Shown piece by piece: positions 1-11,600 of a stretch of DNA of 64,000 bases. The translations under genes and the position numbers were made by a program. The stretch spans positions 26,085,674 through 26,149,673 of the forward strand of contig OX422184.1 of the NCBI GenBank assembly GCA_949130485.1, given 5' to 3'. The notes below the pieces were generated by a model. It was not told the DNA's origin, searched no databases, and was given only the letters and a program-made list of their open reading frames with translations. Position 1 is the first letter of the stretch. Each line of letters opens with the position of its first letter. Source of the DNA: Agelas oroides. Lineage: Eukaryota > Porifera > Demospongiae > Agelasida > Agelasidae.

Positions 1-313
1 AAGACCTAAATGTATTCAGGGCTTGGACAGAACTGAATAAGAGTGCATCAAAGTGTTTGAAACAACAAAGAAACTCCTAGTTACATCCTCGTTATTGGCT
101 CACTCTGCTAACTTGCCTATGAAAACCCAGAGACTATCATTCCACCTTTGAAGTCTTCTTGCCCACCTTTTCCTCCTCATGTCTTATTCTAGAATGTGTG
201 ATACCTTACTGATCAGTGGCAGTCACTGATTCACTTCACTTTTCCAATTTGTGTGAACAGTGCAAATGACAATGTCATCATTCTGTATTTATACTATAGC
301 TATCCCAATGCCT
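1..313. other. Left edge, no gene recognised
   Basis: This is AT-rich sequence in which I see no conserved coding exon, RNA gene or clear repeat. It directly precedes a degenerate copy of a repeat that is also found near 22.34 kb. Confidence 0.4.
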
Positions 314-595
314 GAAAGAGAAGTTGGAAGAAAGGAAATCCAAGCGACAGAACTAGAGAAACTGCAGAACTTTAGTTGCTATCAACTAGTCTCATCCCAG
401 ACTACCTGTGGAAAGGGTAGTCTGGGAACGAGACTAGTTGCTAGCTTCATGATTGTGCATGTCAATGTAAGGTGGAAGGGTGCATGCTTGGGCACAGGAG
501 GAGTCCAGTTGGAGATACAACTGTCCAGAAATCCAGTGTCGTGACCCAGCTCCTGCCCCTGTCAAGACAGCAATTCTAGTCTATGATGGTCCAGG
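314..595 (+). repeat. Dispersed repeat copy A (partner at 22338-22567)
   Basis: This segment aligns along its length with 22338-22567. Both begin GAAAGAGAAGTTGGAAGAAA, continue through a purine-rich stretch, contain a foldback with TAGTCTGGGAACGAGACTA, and end near GTCTATGATGGTCCAG. In the 22 kb copy the start reads as a short lysine-rich open frame. Here the frame is shifted and substituted, so this copy looks like a decayed duplicate. It may be the trace of a neighbouring paralogue lying mostly outside the window. Confidence 0.75.
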
Positions 596-2100
596 CCTGG
601 CTCATGATGTATCTTGTGCAGAAATGCCTGGACCAATCAAGTTTATAGCTGTTATTTTATGTTGCAATACATTTCTCCCATAGAAGAATAATTGATAGTT
701 TGAAGTGACCTTTGACAAGTAAATTTAGCAAGCACCAGTGCAATTGATTATTTACCATTGGTAGAGTATTAAAATAGCTGGACCACTCATGTGGATATCT
801 GAGGTTTGTTCATAGATAATCCCCCATATAAAATCAAAAATCCCATAATGGCCATATTTTAGCACATTATCCTCTGTTCGCTTTATTTATTTTCGGAAGA
901 ACGAAAGTCATAGAAACTATTGTAACTGTAGTTTACAAACAAGGTCACTTGGTTCTTGGATTTCAGCATACTTGAGTCAAGTTTGTTCGTTCTTGGATTT
1001 TTTGTCGGGACCCCTAACAACAACCAGGCACAATTACACTCTCACGTATCAGTTCCTTACTGATCTCCAGACGTTTGACTAGGCCTAGAGTTGCTTCGAG
1101 ATATTCAGTTCGGACTTCCAGCTATTTTAAACAACTCGCTACCAGTCAGTACGTAGGTAAACATTTCTTGGTATACACTTAATTGCCTACAATTAACTGC
1201 TGTCACTTGTACCTCATTACAGTTTTAACTATACTATGAGCTAGGCTCATTTGTTTTGTAACATGGCAATATCTTCAATAAAACTTTGATATAAACTTGA
1301 ACCTTTCTGGGTGGAGCAAATTCTCTACTACTTGTACAGTAGTGGGTGATACACAGTTGCTAGGGTGGTGGGGGTGGTGTGTTAAGGCTTGTGGCAGTAT
1401 ACTATAAAACATATTCCGAATTTCTGCCGATTTCATCCCAAATTTAAATGTAAACTTGTTTGATGACCATTTAGACTTGTGTCACTTGTATTGTGTGCAT
1501 GCAGGCAGTGGAGCAAAGAGACTGCAGTGATCATATATAAAGATTCATACAGCATGCATGAAGCAATGAAGTTCAAAGGTTTAATCGAAAAGCCCACAGG
1601 GGGGGCACGAGGTATAAAGTATACATATGAAAAAGTATGCACTAGCTCAACAGAGGCAAAATGAATTACAGAACTTGGCAAGGAAGTCCTTTTTTTTTTT
1701 TTTTGGCGGGCATACATATGTCCCGCCAAATTCAAGTGCACGTGGATACGCATTGTGCGGAGAAGTTTGGAAGAGCTTATGTGGAGCGAAGGGAAAGCAC
1801 ATTGTCGACAAGAAAGCAGATCTGAGCGAGCAGAGAGAATGGTCACTGGTGGAGGGGAAAGCGCTACGCCAAGCCGAAAGACATCGGGAGCAAAGACGGT
1901 TGAAACAGGTAAGTCTCCCGTAAGATAAGAAAAGTAGACTAGCTAGATGAGCATAAACAAAACGCGCGCGATGCGACCGCGAGCGACCAGCGAAGAACTG
2001 CATCGCAACGCGAAGAACGACGCCAGTGCGATCGCGCGTACGGAGAGCGCACAGTTTCTTGAGTGCGGAATGATAATATTGACTTTTTGAGAATGCCGGG
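596..2100. other. Intergenic, no gene recognised
   Basis: No conserved exon is seen. The stretch holds a T-run at about 1689-1704 followed by a perfect short hairpin (TTTGGCGGG / CCCGCCAAA arms, about 1702-1732). Several small open frames here lack any recognisable motif and overlap on both strands. Confidence 0.4.
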
Positions 2101-2159
2101 GCCCATTCTTATGCCGGCGCACTTGACAGGCAGTGAGACAGCCAGTATATATGAATGAT

Positions 2160-3240
2160 AATTTAGGGGGGTGCCGGGGAAGACCTTTTCATTCATTTTC
2201 AACGTAGTCTGTCTTCTGGTGTACTCTGACAAGGGTGCCAGGGCAGGGCTCGTCTGTCCTCAATTGCAATGACATGCAACATACATACACTGCAAACTAC
2301 ACACATACATATACATGCATGCAATGCATATCCACAAACACACACTCTGGTACCCCAAAAGGGGTGCCAGGGGTAGGCTTTTCTGTTTTCAATCACACAC
2401 ACATACTCACTCACTCACTCACTCAATGTAGTCTGTCTCCTGGTAACTTTGAGAGGGGTGCCAGGGGAAGGCTTGTCTGTCTTGGTGTAGTCTGCCCCCT
2501 GGTGAACAATCCCAGGGGAAGACTTGTCTGTCTTCACTTAGTCTGTCCTATGGTAACTTCGAGAGGGGTGCCAGGGGAAGGCTTGTTTGTCCTGGATTGC
2601 ACACATGCACAAACACACACTCTGGTACCCCAAAAGGGGTAGCAGGGGTAGGCCTGTCTGTTTTCAATCACACATACTCACTCAATGTAGTCTGTCTCCT
2701 GGTAACTTTGAGAGAGGTGCCAGGGGAAGGCTTGTTTGTCTTGGTGTAGTCTACCCCCTGGTGAACAATCCCAGGGGAAGACTTGTCCGTCTTCACTTAG
2801 TCTGTCCTCTGGTAACTTCGAGAGGGGTGCCAGGGGAAGGCTTGTTTGTCCTCAATCACACACATACACCGGTGGATGAAGAAGGCAGGGTTGAATTAGG
2901 GAGTATTGTGGGTGGAGGGAAGGAGTTTAGCGTGGGAGTCTCACCTTCACCACCTCACCTCCCATCCCACTTCTCCCACACCCTCACCTTTCCCTCCTCA
3001 CCTCCCATCCCACTTCTCCCACGTCCTCACCTTCATCCCCCACTCACACCTCACCCTCATACATCTTCACCCCCTACCAACCTCACAGACTACACCAAGA
3101 CAGACGAGTCTTCCCCTATAGCCTTGTACCCAGGCTGTTAATTTTTTCCTACGAACGGCCTGGGTATAAGGCTAGTCTTCCCCTGGCACCCCTCTCAAAG
3201 TTACCAGGAGACAGGCTACATAATTGAGTGAGTGAGTGAG
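2160..3240. repeat. Direct and inverted repeat block around GGGGTGCCAGGGGAAGGC
   Basis: A unit of roughly 250-270 bp, containing CACACTCTGGTACCCC, then GTAACTTTGAGAGG, then two more AGGGGAAG(A/G)CTTGTCTG blocks, occurs as two successive copies (about 2336-2609 and 2610-2858). At 3175-3240 the same motifs return in reverse complement (CTTCCCCTGGCACCCCTCTC then GTTACCAGGAGACAGGC), ending in a GAGT run that mirrors the CACT run at about 2407-2430. The block is therefore both tandem and palindromic. Confidence 0.7.
3117..3174. mobile_element. Foldback MITE with 9-bp TSD
   Basis: A 58 bp hairpin starts TATAGCCTTGTACCCAGGC and ends GCCTGGGTATAAGGCTA. It is flanked by the direct repeat GTCTTCCCC (3108-3116 and 3175-3183). 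The termini and the 9-bp target-site duplication match other foldbacks in this window. Confidence 0.75.
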
Positions 3241-3257
3241 TGGGAGAGTGAATTGCA

Positions 3258-3596
3258 CTGTGTGTGGGTCATGGTGGTTGTGTGTGGGTCATGGTGGTTG
3301 TGTGTGAGTCATGGTGGTTGTGTGTGGGTCATGGTGGTTGTGTGTGGGTCATGGTGGTTGTGTGTGAGTCATGGTGGTTGTGTGTGAGTGATGGTGTTGT
3401 GTGTGGGTCATGGTGGTTGTGTGTGGATCATGGTGGTTGTGTCTGGGTCATGGTGGTTGTGTGTGAGTGATGGCGGTTGTGTGTGGGTCATGGTGGTTGT
3501 GTGTGGGTCATGGTGGTTGTGTGTGAGTGATGATGGTTGTGTGTGGGTCATGGTGGTTGTGTGTGAGTGATGGTGGTTGTGTGGTGGTTGTGTGTG
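3258..3596. repeat. 20-bp minisatellite (GTGTGTGGGTCATGGTGGTT)n
   Basis: About 17 copies of a 20 bp unit, with point variants GAGTGATGG and GATCATGG. The open frames across it, on either strand, follow from the repeat and are not evidence of a protein. Confidence 0.9.
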
Positions 3597-3889
3597 TAAG
3601 TCGAGAGAGGTATCTAAGGATTCCATCATATGTCAAAGTACCAATTACTTCAGACGTCCAAGGCTAACTTTGGTACGGTCCGCTCACGACAGAAGGCTCT
3701 TCCGTAGACTATAGTGTACTATAATGATTCAGTAACCTTGGTACAGTCCACTATAACAGTTATTGTACACCATATTGACTCTCCACATGTTACTACGTAC
3801 CGACTACCTTGATCAGTCAAGGTTGTCTCTGACGTGACCAATCAGTGTACCATTTGCTGGTATTGTCATCTGTCTGTCTGTCCCAGGAC

Positions 3890-4300
3890 TACCTTATCCC
3901 AAGGTTGTTTGTTCCTGACATGGTGTATCGTTGTACTGTCCCTGGGTCCCATCCATTCTACGACTACCTTGAGCATCCAAGGTTGTCCTAGACATGGATT
4001 ATTGTTGTACTGTCCCTGGGGTCACTGATGTCCCATCCATTCTACAACTACCTTGAGCATCCAAGGTTGTCCTAGACATGGATTATTGTTGTACTGTCCC
4101 TGGGGTCACTGATGTCCCATCCATTCTACGACTACCTTGAGCATCCAAGGTTGTCCTAGACATGGTATATCGTTGTACTGTCCCTGGGGTCCCATCCATT
4201 CTACGACTACCTTGAGCATCCAAGGTTGTCCTAGACATGGTATATCGTTGTACTGTCCCTGGGGTCCCATCCATTCTACGACTACCTTCCTAGACATGGT
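3890..4300. repeat. 75-bp tandem repeat
   Basis: Units begin CCCATCCATTCTACGACTAC, contain CTTGAGCATCCAAGGTTGTC and CTAGACATGG, and end GTACTGTCCCTGGGGT. Unit starts at about 3948, 4032, 4116, 4191 and 4266 give spacings of 84, 84, 75 and 75 bp. The longer units carry an extra CACTGATGT. A partial unit precedes the first full one. Confidence 0.88.
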
Positions 4301-5050
4301 AAATAATCATGATCAGGTCCTGGGTACATCCTAGGAAGTTCCAGGGATAATTGTCAGTGCTTGCTATTGACATGTAAGGAAAGAGCGTCGAGTATCACGG
4401 TGTCTGTGATCAATGTAAGGAAATAGCGGAAAGCGAGGCACGTGTGTCACTCAGACACGGACAATAATGCATTTATGCAAACGCAAGTTTAGTTACTTAT
4501 CCGGAAAGCCACCACAAAGCCAAAGCTGAGTCTTTGAGATTAAGCAGGAAAGTGACAAGCTGTTCATCAAGACACGTCGTCTATCAGACCAGCTTACAAG
4601 CTTCATGAACTGCCGAGTCAGCAAAGACAGAAAGACTGGGTAGTGGAAGACAGCACAGGCTCATTTCTACTAGCCTACCAGAGACAGAAAGACCAGCTTA
4701 CCAGACCAGCCTACCACACCAGCTTACAAACTCGTGAATGCCTGCAGAGACAAGGACAGATTGAATAATGATGTTTTGTGCTGACAGAGCAAGAAATAAA
4801 TCCATGGAAAAATTCCAGGATCCAGCTGGGATTTGAACCCAAGCCCAAGGACAGGTTGGTTGAGCTGCAGCTAAAATGCAGCACAAAGGAGGGAGTGCTT
4901 CCTTTCTCCTCCTCGTGTCCCTGTCTCCTTCACTCTCATGCATATTTAAAGCCAGCAGGAAGGTGACAGGCCAATCATCAAGACATGTTTTCATGGGATG
5001 GAGATGAGAAGAGAGGAGACAGAATGGTGACAAGAGGGAGACGAGAAGGA
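4301..5050. other. Intergenic; possible tRNA-derived SINE remnant
   Basis: No gene is recognised. On the minus strand, 4840-4828 reads GGGTTCAAATCCC, which fits a tRNA internal promoter B box. TAGCTGCAGCTCAACC lies about 30 bases upstream and is only a weak A-box candidate. No tRNA cloverleaf can be drawn with confidence. A degraded tRNA-derived SINE is the most I would suggest. Confidence 0.25.
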
Positions 5051-6272
5051 GAGGGGACATGATGGTGACGAGAGGGAGAGGAGAACTTTATGCCAATAGA
5101 CAAGGACCTTTTTAACCCACAATCTCTATGTTCCATTGCAGGACACACGCATGGGATGGTGACGAGAGGGAGACGAGGAGAGGAGACAGGATGGTGGCGA
5201 GAGGGAGAGGAGAACTTTATGCCAATAGACAAGGACCTTTTTAACCCACAATCTCTATGTTCCATTGCAGGACACACGCATAGGATAGTGACGAGAGGGA
5301 GAGGAGAAGGAGAGGAGACAGGATGGTGATGAGAGGGAACGAGAAGAGAGGAGACAGGATGGTGACGAGAGGGAGAAGAGAGGGGACAAGATGGTGACGA
5401 GAGGGAGAAGAGATGGAGAGGAGACATGATGGAGACGAGAAGGAGAGCAGAACTTTATACCAATAGACAACAAGGACCTTTTTAACCCACAATCTCTATG
5501 TTCCATTGCAGGACACATGCATGGGATGGTGATGAGAGGGAGACGAGAGGAGAGGAGACAGGATGGTGACGAGAGGGAGACGAGAGGAGAGGGGACAGGA
5601 TAGTGACGAGAGGGAGACGAGGAGGAGAGGAGACAGGATGGTGACGAGAGGGAGAGGAGAACTTTATGCCAATAGACAAGAACCCACAATCTCTATGTTC
5701 CATTGCAGGACACATGCATGGGATAGTGACGAGAGGAAGATGAGAAGGAGAGGAGACAGGATGGTGACGAGAGGGAGACGAGAGGAGAGGGGATGGGATG
5801 GTGACAAGAGGGAGAGGAGAACTTTATACCAATAGACAAGGACCTTTTTAACCCACAATCTCTATGTTCCATTGCAGGACACACGCATGGGATGGTGACG
5901 AGAGGGAGACGAGGAGACAGGATGGTGACAAGAGGGAGACGAGGAGACAGGATGGTGACAAGAGGGAGACGAGAAGAGAGAAGACAGGATGGTGATGAGA
6001 GGGAGAGGAGAACTTTATGCCAATAGACAAGGACCCTTTTAACCCACAATCTCTATGTTCCATTGCAGGACACATGCATGGGATAGTGACAAGAGGAGAG
6101 GAGACAGGACGGTGATGAGAAGAGAGGAGAACTTTATACCAATAGACAACAAGGACCTTTTTAACCCACAATCTCTATGTTCCATTGCAGGACATGCATG
6201 GGATGGTGACGAGAGGGAGACGAGGAAAGGAGACAGGATGGTGACGAGAGGGAGAGGAGGAGAGGAGAGGTG
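5050..6272. repeat. Complex tandem repeat, 7 copies, each with a splice-acceptor-like motif
   Basis: Seven copies of a core (AACTTTATGCCAATAGACAA, then CCTTTTTAACCCACAATC, then TCTATGTTCCATTGCAGGAC) start at about 5091, 5211, 5450, 5658, 5819, 6010 and 6130. They are separated by purine-rich spacers of variable length (GACGAGAGGGAGACGAGGAG and similar). Every core ends in a pyrimidine-bearing TTCCATTGCAG, which looks like a 3' splice site. Conservation of the core against the variable spacers is clear. Whether any copy is transcribed or spliced cannot be told. Confidence 0.85.
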
Positions 6273-7227
6273 ATGGCCTCAATGATGAGGATGGTGGCTC
6301 TACACTTATACATTGTATTATACAATGTTAGTGTGTGCACCTAGACTGAGGGGTCGTCACCATGACAACAACATGTGTCAGAAGCTAAGGAAGCATCTCT
6401 GTCTTGCACATTTTAATGGTAACGGTGTTACTTTGGTAGCAAATGGGTTAAAATTTACAGTAGCTAAGAGGTTAATTAACTTGGTAATATATAGTTATTC
6501 CCTTCCTGTAATTCTTATCTTGTAGTTTTATCTTCCTACCATTTTCCTACCTTGATCTGTACAGTGTTACATCCCACTCATTCTCAGGCTCTGTGAACTG
6601 AACATGTGAACTGAAAGCAACTGGTGAGAGAACAACACCACCTGGGATGGACAGCTGTTACGTCTTTTGTTGCCCCTAGCAACCTCTGATGCTGTGAGAC
6701 TTGGAAGGGGAGAGGGAGGTGAACCAGAGGAGCCAGCAGTCTCGTGCACCCCTGCAACTGCACTGCACTGCAGTACATCATGATGAGGAGAGGAAGGGAA
6801 ACAGAGGATGAGAAAGGAGAGGGCGTACTATATGCTCTATTGCTTACATACAGTGGTAGCCCCTACTATGATCACCAATCCGTGCTATTTCTCACAGGTT
6901 CAAGCTGAAGAGGGTAAAACAAACCCTGGAGAAGAGAGGTAGGGCAGAAGTGAGTAGGTGGGTAATTTGAAGCTATGCCCTACTGGGGGTAGCTAAGTAC
7001 ACTCTGTTCTTTGCTTCTGTGTACGGAGGAGGCCTGAGAACAAGACTGGTCATATGGTGTGTGTAAACCCTACAGTGCACATATTATACCTGTCTTTAGA
7101 CTATCAAGCCAGATCATCTCTCACCCTCCTTTCTGAAGGGTGAGAGATGATCTGGCTTGATAGACTTATACCTGAGTGAGAAGTGGGGTTCTTTGATTGG
7201 TTATGCATATATGTAGCATTATGTGAA

Positions 7228-7263
<36 letters not shown>

Positions 7264-8200
7264 CCCTCTCCCAGAGACCAAATACCTGTGTTGGTTGCTG
7301 ACAAACACAAATCATGCTCTAAGCATGTTACACTATGTTACACGTCAGTGATTCAATCATTGTAGCTGTCACTTCTTGTCCCTCATTAGAAATCAATTTC
7401 ATGTCAGTTTAACTACTGCGAGCTAGGTTATTCATATTGTAAAACTGCAATATAACTTGTGACTGGAATTGATGCAATTTTAACCCTTCAAGCAGTTACG
7501 TATCCTGTATTTTAGTACACTATGTATACTATATAGTGCACAGTTCTACAAATGATTGATGTGCAGTGAATCTAAAACAGTGAATTGCCTACCAGCCCTC
7601 TTCCCTAATGCAGCTATTGCTGTTATGCCTCACCCTCCCAAGTTGGTAGAAGGTGGGGTGTAATAGGGGAGGCTTCCACAGGGGGCAGTCTCTTGTCAAA
7701 TCACTACTACTTGTGCAAATGCCCCTCCCAAAGGAGGTCAACCCCCCTTCATAATTCCCACCCACCACCAACCTGGGAGGGCGGGGCATAACTGATAGGT
7801 ACATAATGATGAAGGAAAACCGGCTACATGATTTCCTTTAGCAGAGCTACAAAGTACTGGTCATTAGACTTTCCATGCATGATTGTGTAATCTTATACAT
7901 GCTGATGTTGAGGAGGGCTAATGGTTTCTCGGTGACAGAGCAGGCCTAGGCTGTTTGGGATTTTCTCTCCAGAGCTGCATGTGCTTGGAAACCTGGTATA
8001 GCTTGATAGCTCTAAGTTGCCATAATATCCAACAATGTCGGTCTTGTTATGTATCAAGCTAAAAGTGTTTATTCCAACAAGAACAATTCCACTGCCGCAC
8101 TGTGTCTGATCATGAAGGTGTCTTCCCTAATCTCATTTTGTCTAATGAAATTGACACGTCCCATTTTGTCTTATAATGATTTTCATTTTTCATATATACT
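6273..8200. other. Intergenic with one perfect hairpin and a CA microsatellite
   Basis: No conserved gene is seen. A perfect hairpin lies at about 7099-7163 (ACTATCAAGCCAGATCATCT and its complement around a short loop CTTTCTGAAGG). A (CA)n run is at about 7230-7262. The rest is unique-looking AT-rich DNA. Confidence 0.5.
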
Positions 8201-8212
8201 GTGATAGTGAAG

Positions 8213-8625
8213 CAGGAGGTAGCCCAGTTAAGAACCAGGATAGCATTGCTGATGTTATTCTTCGGTGAAATCTAGCCTCGAGAACACATGGATAGATGGC
8301 AACTTCCCTATCCGTATGTGGAATGTTTATTCTCTGGAAGGCCTCTGTACCAACAGGTATGACACTCCAATATATATGAAGCAATCACCCTCTTCCAGTC
8401 AGAGCAGGCAATCAGTGTAGATTACAAATTGTATTTATGAACTTTCTATCATCCATATTCAAATTTAGGATGAAATGGGAACAAAATGGGTACAAATCAC
8501 CACCAAGTGCCTTCCTCGTCTGCTGAACCGCCTAACTCAAACAGACTTCTCGTGCTACTGCTGCATGGCCCTTCCCCTACTCGAATACCCACCAGTTGTC
8601 CAACAAGTGTTACACAATGAAAGAG
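8213..8625 (+). pseudogene. Possible MULE-type transposase scrap and an unassigned exon-like block
   Basis: At about 8276-8356 the frame reads NTWIDGNFPIRMWNVY followed by CTNRYDT. This resembles the C-terminal part of FLYWCH/MULE transposase-like proteins, where an FP..MWNVY motif precedes a TNN motif. Upstream in frame there is a TGA, so it is not intact. From about 8470 to 8625 a separate open block (TKWVQITTKCLPRLLNRL, then ALPLLEYPPVVQQVLHNER) is bounded by TTTAG and GTACTG, as an exon would be. I do not recognise that second block. Both calls rest on short motif memory only. Confidence 0.35.
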
Positions 8626-8685
8626 GTACTGAGAAGAAAACACTATACTATAAAGTTGCTATACTGTGTATTAAGTGAGAATATA

Positions 8686-11600
8686 CTAGTAGCGTTTTCT
8701 TTTAACTATTTCAGTTTTGAAATTTATTGGATGAGTCTCTTCGGTCTGTTTGTGTGTGAGCAGCGGGGGAGCATATCGGGAGTGTGAGTGGTGGGAGGGA
8801 CATCAGGAGTGTGAGCGGTGGGAGGAGCATCGGGAGTGTGAGTGGTGGGGGAGCATCGGGAGTGTGAGTGGTGGGGGAGCATCGGGAGTGTGAGTGGTGG
8901 GGGAGCATCGGGAGTGTGAGTGGTGGGAGGAGCATCGGGAGTGTGAGTGGTGGGGGAGCATCGGGAGTGTGACCAGTGGGAGGGACATCGGGAGTGTGAG
9001 GGATGGGAGGAGGAGAAGGGGCAAGATGGGGGGTATGCAACAATGAAAGAGTATAAAATTAACACGAGACCAGAAGGCAGTCCTTACCGCTGATTCTTCT
9101 TCTTTGTATATTTTTATTGTTTTGTCAGCCTCGGCAGCGAGCAGCCGGCAGCCGCTGATGTCAAAACAGCAAGTGAAGATGCCAGCCTCACTGTCCAGGG
9201 AACCAGGTTGCACCTGTGTCTGGAGCTTCTGGAAGTTATAGCCAGTCTGCCAGTCCCAGAAATGCATGCTTCCATTGTCCCCTACATTGGTGGAGGGAAG
9301 GGAGGGAGGGAGGGAGGGAGAAGGAAGAGAGGGCGAAGGGAGGGAGGGAGAAGGAAGGGAGGGTGAAGGGAGGGAGGGAGAAGGAAGTGAGGGAGGGCAA
9401 AGGGAGGGAGGGAGAAGAGAGGGCGAAGGGAGGAAGTGAGGGGGGAGAAGGAAGAGAGGGAGAAGGGGAGAGAGTACACAGCGAGAACCAGAGTTGACTT
9501 ACCTCCAGACACGAGGACATTGTCAGAGTTGACAGCAAGGGTGTTGATAAGTGCCTGGTGGCCTGTGAAGTTTTGCAGGAAATTGCCATCTGGGAATTTC
9601 CAGATCTTAATGTTGTCAGGTGAGGCGGAGGCGAAGCAGAATCTGAAGTGGGAGGTGTTGTTTACCACCACACAGGGTGTGGAGGACATTGAGCCTAGCA
9701 ACTCCCCCGGCTGGAGGGAAGAACTCACTCAGAGGGATGGAGGACCAGGGCTCGCACACTCTTCTAGTGGTTGGTGAAGAACAGCTTTCGTCTTGCCAGC
9801 AGCCAGGTCCCAGAGCCGGATGGTACAATCATGGCTGCCTGTCACCACCTGTGGTGAGGGTGAACTGGTTGGAAGGGATGTTTTTGGTTTGTTGTAGAAT
9901 TGGGGCCATGAGAATGGCTCACCTGAGGGTTGGGAGGCTGGGTGAACACGGTCCCTACTGTGTTGGTGTGGCCAGTGAGGGTGTGAATGCACGCTTTGGT
10001 ACGCATATCCCACACCTGCATAAACAGGTACATACAATTCAATCTTTAACCATTGTAGTACACCATGATTTGTACCCTTGCAGTGGAGTCTCTGCTGCCA
10101 GTGACGAGGACGTCAATGGTTGGGTGAAGGGACATGCAGTACACAGCACTCAAGTGACCGTGGTAGTGTCGAACCACCTGCAGTGCAGGGGAGGGAGGCT
10201 TCTCAAAGTAGACACAACTATAGCATATCAAACTTTAACTGAACGAACACAATAACTGCACTGTGGCCAAGTTCACATGAGCGGCGAATACTGCGCAACT
10301 TAGAGGTGAGGGATGTTACCTTGTTATACTCCAGGTCCCAGCACTTGACCTGTTTGTCCTCCCCAGCAGAGAACAGGTATGGCTGCCTGGGACTGACTGC
10401 CAGCGCCCGCACTGCACTGATATGCCCGGTGAGGGTCAGTTTTAGACGTCCAGTGGCCAGCTCCCACAACTGAGGGGGAGACAGGACGGAGCCACTCATG
10501 AATAGACAGGTCACTCATGGAGAGTCACTCTTGTCAGGAGCCTGCACCTTGATAGTTCTGTCCCCAGAGCCAGTGGCAAACCACTCATTACTGGGGTCAA
10601 CAGCGATGCACCGCACCCATCCCAGGTGTCCCGAGATCACTCGCATCAGCTTCCAAGGTGGGTGCCATTTTGGGCGTAGAGACTGTAGTGCCTTGCGGGG
10701 TACTAGCTGCGTCCCCTTGCTAAGCACAAGAGCCTGCAGAGGAGGAGGAGATACAGAGAAGGCACAGACGGAGAGAGGAGATGAACAGAGAGTAGACGTA
10801 GAGGGAGAGAGATACAGAGGGGTGGGCGGAGGGGACAGAGGAAGGACAGTGAGTGTTGGCTAGTGCAGGGGAGAGGCAGGCAATGGTGTGAGGCAGACAG
10901 TACCTGGGAGGGTGCATCTCCGTGTCTAGGTTGCTGGTACCCTCTGCCAGTGGGAGGGGGAGAATTAGCCTCTGAGGAGGGTAAGGGCTGACCTAGTGTG
11001 CTGGGGAAGGCATGTCCTCCCACCATTCTGTCCGGGGTGGGGCCTGCAGAATGTACATACAACAGGTCAACAGTACATAGCAATACAGACAGTTACAGTA
11101 TCATACCATGACTCAACGACGTGCTTTTGGCTGCCATTTTCGCGACAGTCTCATTCGGAGGCGGCATGGACTTCACTAGGGCATGCTCATCACGGATCTT
11201 GCATGCAATCTTTCGCTTGAGACTAAAGTGCAGAACGAAGGTCACATCATTCAACAGCTTGAGACTAAGTGCAGAAGGGAGGTCACATAATTCAACAGCT
11301 TGAGACTAAGTGCAGAAGGGAGGTCACATAGTTCAACAGCTTGAGACTAAGTGCAGAAGGGAGGTCACATAATTCAACAGCTTGAGACTAAGTGCAGAAG
11401 GGAGGTCACACAAGTCAACAGCTTGAGTCTAAGCGCAGAAGGGAGGTCACATCATTCAACAGCTATATGCAGAGTGCACTTGTCAACATACGCCAGGTCA
11501 TCCTCGGGCACCGGTAGCCCCTCATGGTGGATGAACATATCATGGCTTCGCTTCAGCGACCTGAACACCAGGGTGTGGACGCTGTGTTTGACCACAGGCT

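Noticed and set aside
8068..8400. Minus-strand ORF at 8190-8384
   Set aside because: No recognisable motif; the opposite strand carries the MULE-like motif.
9216..9497. Glu/Arg/Gly-rich plus-strand ORF
   Set aside because: It lies across a GGGA repeat inside a PLRG1 intron, antisense to that gene.
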